From assembly GCA_947259495.1 (NCBI GenBank), contig CAMYLV010000004.1, positions 62,001 to 126,000 of the forward strand: 64,000 bases of DNA, read 5' to 3'. Source of the DNA: an uncultured Desulfobacterales bacterium. Its GTDB lineage: Bacteria > Desulfobacterota > Desulfobacteria > Desulfobacterales > JAHEIW01. Below, piece by piece: positions 24,917 to 34,345 of the stretch (positions are counted from its first letter, which is position 1; each line of letters begins with the position of its first letter). The notes under the pieces are model-generated. The model worked only from the letters and a program-made list of their open reading frames with translations. It was not told the origin of the DNA and ran no database searches. The position numbers were made by a program, and so were the translations under genes.

Positions 24917-25432
24917 ATGGATCTTGCGATTTTTAATAAAATGGAAAAAGAAGATTTGCGGAATTATATTGAATTTCTGCTGTGGCATTATCGGGTAATT
25001 GATGCATTCTGGTACATAAACATAAGCGAGCAATTTGACGAACCCACAGCAGATCGCTTAAACGAAAAGGTATGGGGACGGGCGGCGCCAATGGCGGCCA
25101 GAGATTTGCATAAGCGCTTCAATATCGGTGAGCAAGGTCTCGGTGGGTTCGTTAGGGCCCTTAAATATTTTCCCTGGTGCATTTTGGTCGGCTATAAAAT
25201 AAGGCAAACATTCGATGAAGTGATTATCCATGTTCCATCCTGCCCGACCCAGACGGCCAGAACAAAGCGGGGATTGGATGAATATGCCTGCAAGGCCATG
25301 CACCGGGAAGAATTCTCAGGTTTTGCCCGCGAAATAGACGAGCGCATAAGGGTTGAATGTCTGTTTGCGCCGCCCGACCCGCATCCGGATGATATGTTTT
25401 GCAAATGGCGGTTCTTCTTAAGTGATGCATAG
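24917..25432 (+). CDS. Conserved cysteine-containing protein (DUF6125-like), function unknown
   Basis: A 171-residue cytoplasmic protein with AAAGGATG upstream of the ATG, only 15 bases after the MFS stop, so probably cotranscribed. Conserved-looking features are an N-terminal helical part '[28 protein letters not shown]', and a C-terminal half rich in Cys and His: '[29 protein letters not shown]', '[23 protein letters not shown]'. The pattern resembles the DUF6125 family, but the identification is from memory. The four cysteines could bind a metal or ligand. No function can be assigned. Confidence 0.6.
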   Translation: MDLAIFNKMEKEDLRNYIEFLLWHYRVIDAFWYINISEQFDEPTADRLNEKVWGRAAPMAARDLHKRFNIGEQGLGGFVRALKYFPWCILVGYKIRQTFDEVIIHVPSCPTQTARTKRGLDEYACKAMHREEFSGFAREIDERIRVECLFAPPDPHPDDMFCKWRFFLSDA

Positions 25433-25540
25433 GACATGGCGCATGGTGCAGAGGGTATAAATACCTGACTTGCTGCTTCCCGTGGCCGTGTGCTTTGCTT
25501 TGTAGGCCTAATTTTAAAACTTTGAAAATTTGAGAACCTA

Positions 25541-26125
25541 ATGCCGTTAGCTTTTGATACGCTTAACCGCGGAACGATTGTATTTGGCTTTTTTAACATT
25601 GACTCGGATATGCTGCTTTTAGAGCAGTACTTTCTGTTTGGATCTGAGTTTTGCGAGCATATCGGTGAAATGGTAAAAAAAATTGATGAAAATGAATTTA
25701 AGACCAGATGGCCGGTTTATGTCATCGAAGACCGGGCTAAAATCGGAGACTTAATGGGAGCTATTCACGGGACACGCCATACCGGATTCATTGGTGAACT
25801 TTACCGAAGCTATCCATTCCCGCAAAATCCTGAAGCCTTCAAACAAAAAACAAAGGGTTATTTGAACCAGTCCGTTGTGCGAGATATGATTTGCCGCTAT
25901 GCCCGGCAGATGCGGTTATCCGTTGTGCCCTATCAGCGTGCACTTGAAGTTGACATTGGAGAATATAAATTCAGCCGTAAGGCTTTCCAGGAACTTATCA
26001 AATATGTATGGCGCGGCGGATATCCCGGTTGGCAAGACGACATCCGCCCGTCCTATGTCGAGGCCATGAAGTCCAAAATAGAAGCTCATCGGCGAGGACT
26101 ATTCGAAAAGATCCAGTTTGGTTGA
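25541..26125 (+). CDS. Hypothetical protein
   Basis: A 194-residue soluble protein that I do not recognise. It is mixed alpha/beta: a hydrophobic strand-rich start 'RGTIVFGFFNIDSDMLLLEQYFLFGSEFCEHI', then a charged helical part, a 'TRWPVYVIEDRAKIGDLMGAIHGTRHTGFIGELYRSYPFP' block and a C-terminal 'WRGGYPGWQDDIRPSYVEAMKS'. The gene lies 108 bases after the DUF6125-like gene on the same strand, without a strong ribosome site. The complete, well-composed frame supports it as a real gene. Confidence 0.55.
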   Translation: MPLAFDTLNRGTIVFGFFNIDSDMLLLEQYFLFGSEFCEHIGEMVKKIDENEFKTRWPVYVIEDRAKIGDLMGAIHGTRHTGFIGELYRSYPFPQNPEAFKQKTKGYLNQSVVRDMICRYARQMRLSVVPYQRALEVDIGEYKFSRKAFQELIKYVWRGGYPGWQDDIRPSYVEAMKSKIEAHRRGLFEKIQFG

Positions 26126-26287
26126 TTTGCCGGACAAATTTTTAATAGCCTCTGGCTACCGGCCTCTGGTTACGCGCTCTTTCTGAATGTCGTACGGATC
26201 GGTTTAACCGGCCGCAGGTTGCCAGGAGCAAGCAACCCGCGTGGGCCTCTGACCGGCAGTCAGGTAAAAGTTTCGCCTGCAAGTAAA

Positions 26288-26383
26288 GTGGTTGTCAAGA
26301 AAACGTTCCGATATCAAACGTTTTTTTCTACAACCACTTATGCCGCAATTCCATTAATCAGAACACTTTTATGGAAAACGGTA
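26288..26383 (-). repeat. Composite repeat, copy R2 (B-A, inverted)
   Basis: In reverse orientation, a B unit (26288-26314) adjoins one A unit (26315-26383). Arms GTGGTTGT and ACAACCAC differ from the GGGGTTGT/ACAACCCC of other copies by matching changes on both sides, a compensatory change that supports selection for or copying of the folded stem. Confidence 0.8.
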
Positions 26384-26427
26384 TAAAATTTCAAATCGTT
26401 TTGACAATTAAGCCGACAGGTTGTATG

Positions 26428-26502
26428 ACCTGAATTTTGCATGATCGCTTCGCCCTGAACTGTCTTGCATATGAAAGCCTCCGGCTCATGCAAAATACAG
26501 GT
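26428..26502. repeat. Palindromic element with ACCTGAATTTTGCA ends
   Basis: The left end ACCTGAATTTTGCA and right end TGCAAAATACAGGT are near-perfect inverted repeats separated by 47 bases that include GAAAGCCTCCGGCTC. The same family occurs at 46091-46161 and, shortened and doubled, at 20564-20639. Confidence 0.7.
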
Positions 26503-26553
26503 ATGAACTGCGCCATGACCGCAATCTTAAAAATATGAAAATAAAGAACAAGC

Positions 26554-28794
26554 ATGGATAGCTACCATTATCTTAAAGATGAAATCTTAAAGCTCAATCA
26601 AGACATTCTGGCGCTGATTTTAAAAGCTAAATCTTTGCCCGGGATGGCGGAATCGCGCTTTGAAGGTTGGGCCAAAACCTGTCAGGGACTTCCGCGACAG
26701 ATGTCAGAAGATATCATGCGTGTGGCCGTTGCCGGACCGATTAAATCCGGGAAAAGCACTTTTCTAAACTCAATCCTGCAAGGCGATTATCTAAAAAGAG
26801 GCGCCGGCGTGGTCACATCTATCGTCACCCGGGTGCGAAACGGTGATCGACTGAGTGCCCAGCTTTTTTTCAAGTCCTGGGATGAAGTGAATGCCGAAAT
26901 GGAACAGGCGCTGGTTCTTTTTCCGACACTGGAATGGCACCGGACTGATTCCGGGTTGGACATCAGAAACGCTGAAGAACGCCATCAAATTCAAAAAGCC
27001 CTGAAATTATTGAGCGCCGATCAACTGATCTCACACGATACCCGCAACATAAATAATGTCCTTCTATCCTCATACACCAAAGGGTATGACAGGGTTTATG
27101 ATATTATCTCCGCCAGGGATACGACCCGACAGTACGAAGGAAAGACATTTCCGGAACACAAAGATTTTGTGGGTGATGAAAATCTGGCTGTTTATCTAAG
27201 AGACATTCAGCTGGAAATTCCGTCAGAAGCACTTGCAGCCAATATTGAAATTGCGGATTGTCAGGGCAGTGACAGTTCAAATCCGATGCACCTGGCAATG
27301 ATACAGGATTATTTGCTGCTCACGCACATGATTGTGTATGTGATCAGCAGTCGCACAGGCTTGCGCCAGGCGGACATCCAGTTTTTATCCATCATTAAGA
27401 AAATGGGTATTCTGGATAACATTATATTTGTCATAAATTGTGATTTTAGCGAACACGAATCCATACAAGAACTTCAAACCCTGGTTAACAAGGTAAAGGA
27501 AGAGCTGGCTCTGATCAAACCCGAACCGGAAGTATATACTTTTTCAGCCTTGTTCAACTTGTTTTCCTCACCGGATTTAGCGCTTTCGGAAAAAGATCAA
27601 CTCCGAATGCAGCAATGGCGGGCGGAGGCCGAATTAACGGAATTTTCAAACAGGGAAACGATGCAGTTCAAGACGGCCCTTGATTCGAAGCTCGGCAACA
27701 CACGAGGCGCTGTATTGTTAAAAAATCATCTTGAACGACTCAGTGTTATTTTATCCGGAATGGAGAATTGGATCGGAATCAATCAGGATATCCTCGCGCG
27801 GGATTCGGAAAGTGCCCAGGAATTGATGAATCGGCTAAAGGAACATCAGGCACGGGTGATTCAGATGAAAACGGTTTTGAAAACCACTGTTTCCGGAGCG
27901 GTTTCCAGGATCAAAAAGAAGCTCAATGTCGAAGTGAACCGCTTTTTCGATGTCCGTTCCGGTGAAATCTTTCGCAAGATCACGCAGTTTATAAAGGAAT
28001 ATAAAGAATTGACCCAACCCGTCGAAGGAAAAGCGGACTTGTCCGCTGTCTCCAAAACCATATACCGGGGTTATCAGGATTTTAAACAATCTCTGAATAA
28101 ATTTATGGCTGAAGATATCAACCCGGAGATCATTCGTTTTGTCAAAACGCAGGAAAATGAAATCGGCAACTATTTTGAAACAATTCTTCAGCCCTATCAT
28201 GGAACCCTTTCAGATGCCTACGATGAATATATGCGCATGATGAAAAAACTCGGTGTGAGCTTGAGGAACGAAACACAGCTGCAAAATGAGTTGCCGAACC
28301 TCAAAGCTCAGATAGAACAGTCCGGGCCGACACCGCCAAAACTGGTTGCCGCGATGCAGTATTCAGTAAAAATTAAAACCGCCGCGCTATTACGCCTGGG
28401 GGTTTACAGCCTCCAGCAGAATTTAAAAAAGTTGTTAAAACGACCCGCTCGCAATCGGGCAGATGTGATCCAGCAGGCCCTGAGCGGCGGCACCCAGCAG
28501 ATGAAAAGAGACACATTGAGATTGATCGTCGAGCAACTAAAGGATTACCGTGAAAACCTTAAGTTTGCTTTTTTGTTTAAACTCGTCGAAAATTTTGCTG
28601 ATAATTTAGTCGACCTGATGCAGGATCGCTTTCAACTGTTTGTTACCGACCTTGGCGCCGTCGCCGGCCGGTTGGACAGTACCAAGATTGACAAGCAGCG
28701 CACGCTGGAAATGTTAAAGGAAATGGATCAGTGGTCTGCGGGCTTAAAAGGCAGTATCGGCCATTTGCGCCGACGCATTGAACAGGTCAACTGA
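26554..28794 (+). CDS. Dynamin-like large GTPase
   Basis: A 746-residue dynamin-family protein. G1 is '[19 protein letters not shown]' (about 57-75), G2 lies in '[10 protein letters not shown]', G3 is '[12 protein letters not shown]' (DxxG) and the G4 region is '[14 protein letters not shown]'. After the GTPase domain (to about 310) the rest is long alpha-helical stalk sequence with basic patches and no transmembrane pair. Bacterial dynamins bind and remodel membranes or help membrane repair under stress. The start has only a weak ribosome site. It is a single gene here, whereas many bacterial dynamins are paired. It is flanked by repeat-rich DNA upstream and a convergent YcaO gene downstream. 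Confidence 0.85.
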   Translation: MDSYHYLKDEILKLNQDILALILKAKSLPGMAESRFEGWAKTCQGLPRQMSEDIMRVAVAGPIKSGKSTFLNSILQGDYLKRGAGVVTSIVTRVRNGDRLSAQLFFKSWDEVNAEMEQALVLFPTLEWHRTDSGLDIRNAEERHQIQKALKLLSADQLISHDTRNINNVLLSSYTKGYDRVYDIISARDTTRQYEGKTFPEHKDFVGDENLAVYLRDIQLEIPSEALAANIEIADCQGSDSSNPMHLAMIQDYLLLTHMIVYVISSRTGLRQADIQFLSIIKKMGILDNIIFVINCDFSEHESIQELQTLVNKVKEELALIKPEPEVYTFSALFNLFSSPDLALSEKDQLRMQQWRAEAELTEFSNRETMQFKTALDSKLGNTRGAVLLKNHLERLSVILSGMENWIGINQDILARDSESAQELMNRLKEHQARVIQMKTVLKTTVSGAVSRIKKKLNVEVNRFFDVRSGEIFRKITQFIKEYKELTQPVEGKADLSAVSKTIYRGYQDFKQSLNKFMAEDINPEIIRFVKTQENEIGNYFETILQPYHGTLSDAYDEYMRMMKKLGVSLRNETQLQNELPNLKAQIEQSGPTPPKLVAAMQYSVKIKTAALLRLGVYSLQQNLKKLLKRPARNRADVIQQALSGGTQQMKRDTLRLIVEQLKDYRENLKFAFLFKLVENFADNLVDLMQDRFQLFVTDLGAVAGRLDSTKIDKQRTLEMLKEMDQWSAGLKGSIGHLRRRIEQVN

Positions 28795-28892
28795 AATATA
28801 AAAAGATTCTTCGATGTTATGTAAAGCAAAATAACGAGGACGAGAACGGCGACGAGTACGAGTGCGAAGCTAAACGCTTCTAATCAAATCCA

Positions 28893-30638
28893 TCAGCTGT
28901 CCTGTGATTTAAGTTTGGCCAAATTTTCTCTGGCAAATTCAATGGATGCATCCAGTGTCAGCGCCATCTCATAATATCGAATTGCTTTGGCGGTTTGTCC
29001 CATATCACGATAGTTTGAGGCGATATTGGCATAATCAATGGCTGACGATGGATCCAGCTGGATGATTTTTTTGAAATTTTCAATGGCTGCTGCATGCTCT
29101 TTTAGCTTGAAGTGGCAAAATCCCATTAAATTGTAAATGTCGGTTCTCTCCGGATCCAGCTCCATACCTTTTTTAAGTTCATCGAGCGCCCTGCGGTATT
29201 CCCCCATGTCTTTTAAGGCCACGCCTAAATACGAGTAAATGCTGGGAACATCCTGCTGATTGGGCTCCAGGTTTAAAGCCTCCTCAAAGCATTTTTGGGC
29301 CGCCCCGGGGTCAGCCAGCGCCAGGTGGCAGGACCCAAGATAAAATTTGACGTAATATTTTCCGGGCAGGTCTTTATCGATTTGATTCAATTCGGTGATG
29401 GCCACGCGGGGACTCTGGTTATCGGCGATATGTTTGGTCGAAAACATACCGACACTGGTGGCCAAGGCCCGTTCTCTGAAATGCGCCCCCGGAATGATGG
29501 TGTAAAATGCGGGGATTTCCAGATCCGAATGCATCGTGTCAACGAGGAATACTTCCATTCCAGTTCGGTTCAGTGCCTCCAGGCAGTTTTCCACTTCGAC
29601 TTTGATGTTATCATTCGATAAATCCGGCAGGTCACCGATATCAATTTCTTTCCCCGGGTTCATGACGTAAGCGGCCTCTGCCAGATCGGTAAATTTGGGC
29701 AGTCCACTGGCCACATAATTGGCAGCTGTATCAAAATCACCCGCCAGCTGCGCCACTTCAGTGAGCGCCCGACTGAACGCTTTCTGGGGATCCGGTGTTG
29801 TTCCGGCGGTCCAGACGATTTCACTGAGTTCCGGAAATGTGGCCGGGTCGTAGGCTAAAATGCCGACACTCGGGATGCCGGTATCGAGCGTAAAATCGGA
29901 CACAAAAAGCTTTACGCCTGCCTTGCGGTACTTGCCGATCATTTCAACGACCAGCGCATCGGTAGCCGAATCCGTGCGGATTGCCGGAACCTTCAAACGG
30001 TTGCGACTGATAACCGACGAGGTGTGTCTTTCGATAATTTCGCAAATTCCCTGACTAATCGCTTCTTCAACGCAATTGCCGGCAGAGGGGCCATTGAATT
30101 CATTGATGGCAAAAAACCAATCAAAAGGGACCAGTGTTTCCTCGTTGCGGCTTAAATTATAGGCCCAAGTCCACTTAAGAGGTAAATTTTCAAAGATTTT
30201 TCGCGTCACCTGCAGATCATCCGATTCATCTTGAACCGATTTCGCGATCATTTCGAAGGGTATGGCCCGATCTTGAATATTGCAAAATTTTTCGACAAAA
30301 AAGTTTTTGGAATTTTTCACAAAACTAAAAAAACTGAACCGTTCGGCTAATTCCATGACTGCACTGGCTTCGGATTGGCTGGGTGTTCCGCCTTTGCCCA
30401 TCTGTTTTTTCGTCCCGATGATCTCGTGGGCATCTTTGCCGCAAAGGCTAAAGTAAATCGGTATGTCCAATCGACCGTTGTCGATACGGATGGTTCGTTT
30501 GAGGATATCCAGGTTAACTTTTTTGAGTTTGGCTTTAAATTGCCGGACCGTATCTTCCGGGGCCATTATTTTATCCTGGTCAAAGGTAAAGCCTTTGTAA
30601 GCATCCTTTAGCTCAACTGTAAACTTCTTTTTTTTCAT
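28893..30638 (-). CDS. YcaO-domain protein with C-terminal TPR repeats
   Basis: A 581-residue fusion. Residues about 60-400 form a YcaO ATP-dependent cyclodehydratase/amide-activating domain: 'QMGKGGTPSQSEASAVMELAERFSFF' (ATP/Mg helix), 'NGPSAGNCVEEAISQGICEIIERHTSS' (second acidic helix) and 'DPQKAFSRALTEVAQLAGDF'. Residues about 425-575 are three to four TPR units ('YLGVALKDMGEYRRALDELKKGMELDPERTDIYNLMGFCHFKLKEHAAAIENFKKIIQLDP'). YcaO enzymes make azolines or thioamides in peptides or proteins; the TPR part likely recruits the target. No TfuA, E1-like or obvious precursor gene adjoins. The ATG at 30638 is used; a TTG 15 bases upstream is the alternative. Confidence 0.85.
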   Translation of the reverse strand: MKKKKFTVELKDAYKGFTFDQDKIMAPEDTVRQFKAKLKKVNLDILKRTIRIDNGRLDIPIYFSLCGKDAHEIIGTKKQMGKGGTPSQSEASAVMELAERFSFFSFVKNSKNFFVEKFCNIQDRAIPFEMIAKSVQDESDDLQVTRKIFENLPLKWTWAYNLSRNEETLVPFDWFFAINEFNGPSAGNCVEEAISQGICEIIERHTSSVISRNRLKVPAIRTDSATDALVVEMIGKYRKAGVKLFVSDFTLDTGIPSVGILAYDPATFPELSEIVWTAGTTPDPQKAFSRALTEVAQLAGDFDTAANYVASGLPKFTDLAEAAYVMNPGKEIDIGDLPDLSNDNIKVEVENCLEALNRTGMEVFLVDTMHSDLEIPAFYTIIPGAHFRERALATSVGMFSTKHIADNQSPRVAITELNQIDKDLPGKYYVKFYLGSCHLALADPGAAQKCFEEALNLEPNQQDVPSIYSYLGVALKDMGEYRRALDELKKGMELDPERTDIYNLMGFCHFKLKEHAAAIENFKKIIQLDPSSAIDYANIASNYRDMGQTAKAIRYYEMALTLDASIEFARENLAKLKSQDS

Positions 30639-30666
30639 TTTATTTACGATCAATTAAGGTTTTAGA

Positions 30667-30695
30667 TTGACCGTTTTGAATCAATTTGATATGAA
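30667..30695 (+). promoter_or_regulatory. Sigma70 promoter of tRNA-Ala
   Basis: TTGACC (30667-30672) and TATGAA (30690-30695) are spaced by 17 bases and end 13 bases before the tRNA gene. Good position and spacing for its promoter. Confidence 0.6.
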
Positions 30696-30708
30696 AACGG
30701 TCTGTTGT

Positions 30709-30784
30709 GGGGATGTAGCTCAGATGGGAGAGCGCGGCGTTCGCAATGCCGAGGTCAGGGGTTCGATCCCCCTCATCTCCACCA
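30709..30784 (+). tRNA. tRNA-Ala (anticodon CGC)
   Basis: A complete cloverleaf: acceptor GGGGATG/CATCTCC, D arm GCTCAGATGGGAGAGC, anticodon stem CGGCG/TGCCG with loop TTCGCAA (anticodon CGC, reading GCG), T arm CAGGGGTTCGATCCCCCT-like, discriminator A, and an encoded CCA at 30782-30784. Confidence 0.95.
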
Positions 30785-31113
30785 TACGAAAAAACTGCCA
30801 CAAAGTGACAAGTAAGAAGGCAACCTTGTAGCCGATTTTTTCGGGCGTGTCAACCGGGGTGTGCCGGCTTCAAGATTCTATAATAAATTTAGATTTTTGG
30901 TTGTTTTAGCGTTTGTTGCGGTCTATGTATAAAAGGCCGTAAAAAGCCAAGTCGCATTGTTTTTTTTTATAGACCCCCTGAGCATCAGAACTCCCTATCG
31001 AGAGCATATAACGTAAATACCTTGTATCAGTACCACAGATTTTTTGGTAATCCTTGCCGTATCCTGGCTTTTCACCTGACGCCTAAGCTATTATTTATGG
31101 GGGGAGAATTTAA
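30785..31113. other. 329-base intergenic region, no gene seen
   Basis: AT-rich sequence between tRNA-Ala and the PAS regulator. I see no RNA gene, strong terminator or repeat of the named families. A nine-base T-run near 30960 is not preceded by a clear hairpin. The last 20 bases carry the GGGGGGAG ribosome site of the next gene. Confidence 0.5.
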
Positions 31114-33390
31114 TTGAAAACAAAAAAAAGCACACTCAAATTTGAAAATGGCCTCAAAGAATCCTTGAAACGAGTTGTTGAATTTAAGGAATTAAAATTT
31201 AACCATAGGCTTGCCGAACAATTATTACGACTCCAGCGTGATCTCGCAATAACGCTCAGCTCAACAAGTGATCTTAGCAAGGCTTTAGATTTAATACTTG
31301 ATGCCACCTGCCAAATCGAAGGATTCGATTGCGGTGGCGTATACATTGTAGAGGCTAAGAGTGGTGATTTTAATCTAGCCTGCCATGTAGGTTTATCTTC
31401 TCGTTTTGTCGAATTAGCCGCTCAATATATCGCAGATTCACCGCAGGCTCGTATGGTGAAGAGAGGCAAGCCAATTTACGGCAAGTATCAAGAAATATCA
31501 TGCAGCAAGCATGACGCACACCAGACTGAAGGTTTAAGAGCTATTGCTGTAATCCCGATAAATCACGAGGACCAGATTGTGGCGGTATTAAATGTTGCGT
31601 CGCATTCGCATGATGAAATTCCCGCTCATGCGCGTCATGCGCTGGAATCTATTGCAGCTCAGCTTGGAGGAGTTTTGAGCCGTCTAAGAGCTGAAGCCGC
31701 CATGCAGGATAGCAAAAAAGATCTAACGGCTTTATTCAACAGCATAAATGATTTTTTGTTTGTTCTCGATTATGACGGTAACATACTCCACGTAAATCGA
31801 GCGGTGGAAGAACGTCTAGGATATTCTGCTAATGAAATTCTTTCAATGAACGTAATCAACGTGCATCCTCCCAATCGACGTGAAGAGGCCATGGCTATCA
31901 TTGCTGCGATAATGGTCGGTAAGCTTTCTGAATGTCCTATTCCTATAATGACGAAAAGCGGTGAACTAATCCCGGTTGAATCGAAAGTCACACACGGCAG
32001 ATGGAGAGGACAAAATGCTGTGTTTGGCCTATGCCGGGATATTACTGCACGCAAGCTGGCCGAAGATGAGCTGCAAAAAGCCCATGATGAACTTGAACAA
32101 AAAGTCGATATTCGTACGGAAGAGCTTGCAAAAGCAGTCAACGATTTGCAGCGGGAGGTCGTCGTGCGTAAGCGGACCGAGGAATCACTGCGGAGAAGTG
32201 AGGATCGCTTCTTGAAAATTGCAGACAATATTCGGGAAGTATTCTGGTTATTTGACTGGAAAAATCAAAAATTTGAATATGTGAGCCCGGCATATGAGCA
32301 AGTTTGGGGCCGTTCCGTTGAAGATTTATATGCCAACTATGAAGCATGGGCTGCAAGCATTTATCCGGATGACTTAGCCTATGCCGAGGAATCTTTTGAG
32401 AGGATTGCCCGAACCGGTGGCGGTGAAACCCGGCAATATCGAATCGTTCGGACCGATGGAAAAATGCGCTGGGTTTCTGATCGAGGCTTTGCCATCGCTG
32501 ATAAAAATGGAGATGTCGTGCGCATCGCGGGGATTACTGAGGATATTACTGATCAGCAACAGGCGCTGGATGCGCTTCGTGAATCCGAAGAGAAGTTCAG
32601 ACTTCTTACAGACCAGTCCCCTAATATGATTTTTATCAACCATCAAGGCAGGGTCGTCTATGTCAACAGAAGATGCGAAGAAATCATGGGTTACAGCAAA
32701 GATGAGTTTTATGCTCCTGATTTTGATTTTATGACTATAGTAGAGCCGGAGTCTAAAGATTTAATTCAGTCAAACTTTAGAAGCCATATGGATGGTAAGG
32801 AAATTCCGCCCCATGAGTATGCTCTTAAAGGCAAAGACGGCAAGAAAATTGATGTAATTATCACTGCAAAACTAATTGTTATTGATGGTAAGCAATCCAT
32901 TCTTGGCATCATAACAGATATTACCGAACGCAAAGAGAAGGATAAAAAATTAGAACGACAAGCAAAAAATCTTGAGGAGGTTATCACGGCGCTTAAAGTT
33001 CTTCTTGAGCAACGTGAAAAAGAAAAAACCGAGATAAAAGAAACGCTTTTAGTCAATATAAAGAAATTGGTTTACCCCTATATCGAAAAATTGGAAAATA
33101 CAGGTCTAAATCAAGAGACGCAAACATTTGTAAATATAATTAAGACAAATATTAATGATCTTGTTTCCCCTCTTGCAAACAACCTATCTTCAAAATATTT
33201 TTCACTGACGCCATCTGAAATTCAAATAGCTGATTTAATCAAATATGGTAAAACAAGTAAGGAAATCGCATCAATGCTGTATATTTCTCCCAAAGCGGTT
33301 GCATTTCACAGGGGCAATATTCGCAAGAAACTGGGATTATTAAATAAAAAGATAAATCTTAGATCTTATCTCCAAGCCTTCCCGCATTAA
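31114..33390 (+). CDS. GAF-PAS-PAS-PAS regulator with LuxR-type DNA-binding domain
   Basis: A 758-residue cytoplasmic sensor. TTG start with GGGGGGAG upstream. Residues about 30-190 are a GAF domain ('LDLILDATCQIEGFDCGGVYIV ... IAVIPINHEDQIVAVLNVASH'), followed by three PAS/PAC modules at about 205-315, 365-490 and 495-610 (each ending in 'GLCRDITARKL', 'GITEDITDQQQ', 'GIITDITERKE'). After a coiled coil, residues about 690-755 are a LuxR/GerE helix-turn-helix ('LTPSEIQIADLIKYGKTSKEIASMLYISPKAVAFHRGNIRKKLGL'). There is no histidine kinase domain or membrane helix, so signal sensing appears directly linked to DNA binding. The tandem-receiver gene downstream may cooperate. Confidence 0.85.
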   Translation: MKTKKSTLKFENGLKESLKRVVEFKELKFNHRLAEQLLRLQRDLAITLSSTSDLSKALDLILDATCQIEGFDCGGVYIVEAKSGDFNLACHVGLSSRFVELAAQYIADSPQARMVKRGKPIYGKYQEISCSKHDAHQTEGLRAIAVIPINHEDQIVAVLNVASHSHDEIPAHARHALESIAAQLGGVLSRLRAEAAMQDSKKDLTALFNSINDFLFVLDYDGNILHVNRAVEERLGYSANEILSMNVINVHPPNRREEAMAIIAAIMVGKLSECPIPIMTKSGELIPVESKVTHGRWRGQNAVFGLCRDITARKLAEDELQKAHDELEQKVDIRTEELAKAVNDLQREVVVRKRTEESLRRSEDRFLKIADNIREVFWLFDWKNQKFEYVSPAYEQVWGRSVEDLYANYEAWAASIYPDDLAYAEESFERIARTGGGETRQYRIVRTDGKMRWVSDRGFAIADKNGDVVRIAGITEDITDQQQALDALRESEEKFRLLTDQSPNMIFINHQGRVVYVNRRCEEIMGYSKDEFYAPDFDFMTIVEPESKDLIQSNFRSHMDGKEIPPHEYALKGKDGKKIDVIITAKLIVIDGKQSILGIITDITERKEKDKKLERQAKNLEEVITALKVLLEQREKEKTEIKETLLVNIKKLVYPYIEKLENTGLNQETQTFVNIIKTNINDLVSPLANNLSSKYFSLTPSEIQIADLIKYGKTSKEIASMLYISPKAVAFHRGNIRKKLGLLNKKINLRSYLQAFPH

Positions 33391-33562
33391 TATACCAGTT
33401 TAGAGCTTGTATATACCTGGCAATAATTTGTTATTTTTTTCTATTGAATCTCCAGTTAAATCCCTATAAATATTCTAAGGATATTCATCATATCCTATTA
33501 TTATCATATATAAAAAATTTGGTGGCTGAAGTGTGCGTAACTAAAAGATTCAGGGTATTTTC

Positions 33563-34345
33563 ATGAGCGCAAAAAAAATTTTAGTGGCGGATGCCGAAAC
33601 CCCTATCCTGCATTTGCTCTCAAAATATTTTGACAGCGCGGGTTATGAGGCCCGTTTGGCGGCCAACAGTGACGATGCCTTGAAGATATTGGCTCAGGAA
33701 TCTATTTCGGTCATGTTCTTTGATCTTGGATTAGAGCCGATAAACGGATTTGATCTTTGCAAACAGATTCGAAAAGACCGGACCGATGCCATCATTTATG
33801 CCTTAACCCGATTTAGCAGGCTTTTTGGACCGCAAGAAATCCATGAAGCCGGCTTTAACGGATATTTTGCTAAACCTTTGTTCATTGAAAAGATTATTCT
33901 GTTCATTGAAAAGATTATTCAAGCGGCGAGCGAGGCCTTTGAACACATCGATCAATTAGCTGAAAAATCGCGACGTCGCCCTATCGAGAAAATTTTAATC
34001 GTCGATGATGACAAACAGATGCGAAAGATGCTGCGGCAAATGCTGGAACATGAAGGGTATACGGTCGCTGAAGCGTCTGATGGGCAGAAGGGGTTTGAAT
34101 GCCAGACCGCCCAACCCGCCGACTTGATCATAATGGACATTGTCATGCCCGGCAAAAGCGGCGTCGAGACGATGCTGGAAATAAAGAAAACGGGTCCTGG
34201 AGTAAATTTTATCGTCATGACAGGGGGGGGATGGTACAGCGCTGAGGTTGATTTAGATGTGGCGCGGACATTAGGCGCCAAAGCGATTAAAAAACCGTTT
34301 ACGCGAGAACAAATCCTAAGCTTGATTAAACGCATGCATAACTAA
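33563..34345 (+). CDS. Tandem two-receiver (REC-REC) response regulator without output domain
   Basis: A 260-residue protein with two CheY-like receivers. The first (1-125) has 'ILVADAETPIL' and phospho-acceptor region 'VMFFDLGLEPINGFDL' with Lys in 'YFAKPL'. The second (140-258) is canonical: 'ILIVDDDKQMRKMLRQMLEHEGYTVAEASDG', 'DLIIMDIVMPGKSGVETM', 'FIVMTGGG' and 'AIKKPFTREQIL'. There is no DNA-binding or enzymatic output. A 21-base tandem duplication inside the gene (33880-33921) repeats FIEKIIL/FIEKIIQ at the end of the first receiver. Located 172 bases after the PAS-LuxR regulator, it may modulate partner kinases encoded elsewhere. Confidence 0.88.
   Translation: MSAKKILVADAETPILHLLSKYFDSAGYEARLAANSDDALKILAQESISVMFFDLGLEPINGFDLCKQIRKDRTDAIIYALTRFSRLFGPQEIHEAGFNGYFAKPLFIEKIILFIEKIIQAASEAFEHIDQLAEKSRRRPIEKILIVDDDKQMRKMLRQMLEHEGYTVAEASDGQKGFECQTAQPADLIIMDIVMPGKSGVETMLEIKKTGPGVNFIVMTGGGWYSAEVDLDVARTLGAKAIKKPFTREQILSLIKRMHN

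Larger units (their letters stand above)
26126..26553. other. 428-base intergenic region with two repeat elements
   Basis: No gene is visible. The region contains composite repeat copy R2 (26288-26383) and an ACCTGAATTTTGCA-ended palindrome (26428-26502). The first 160 bases have short CTCTGG/CCTCTGG duplications only. Confidence 0.6.
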
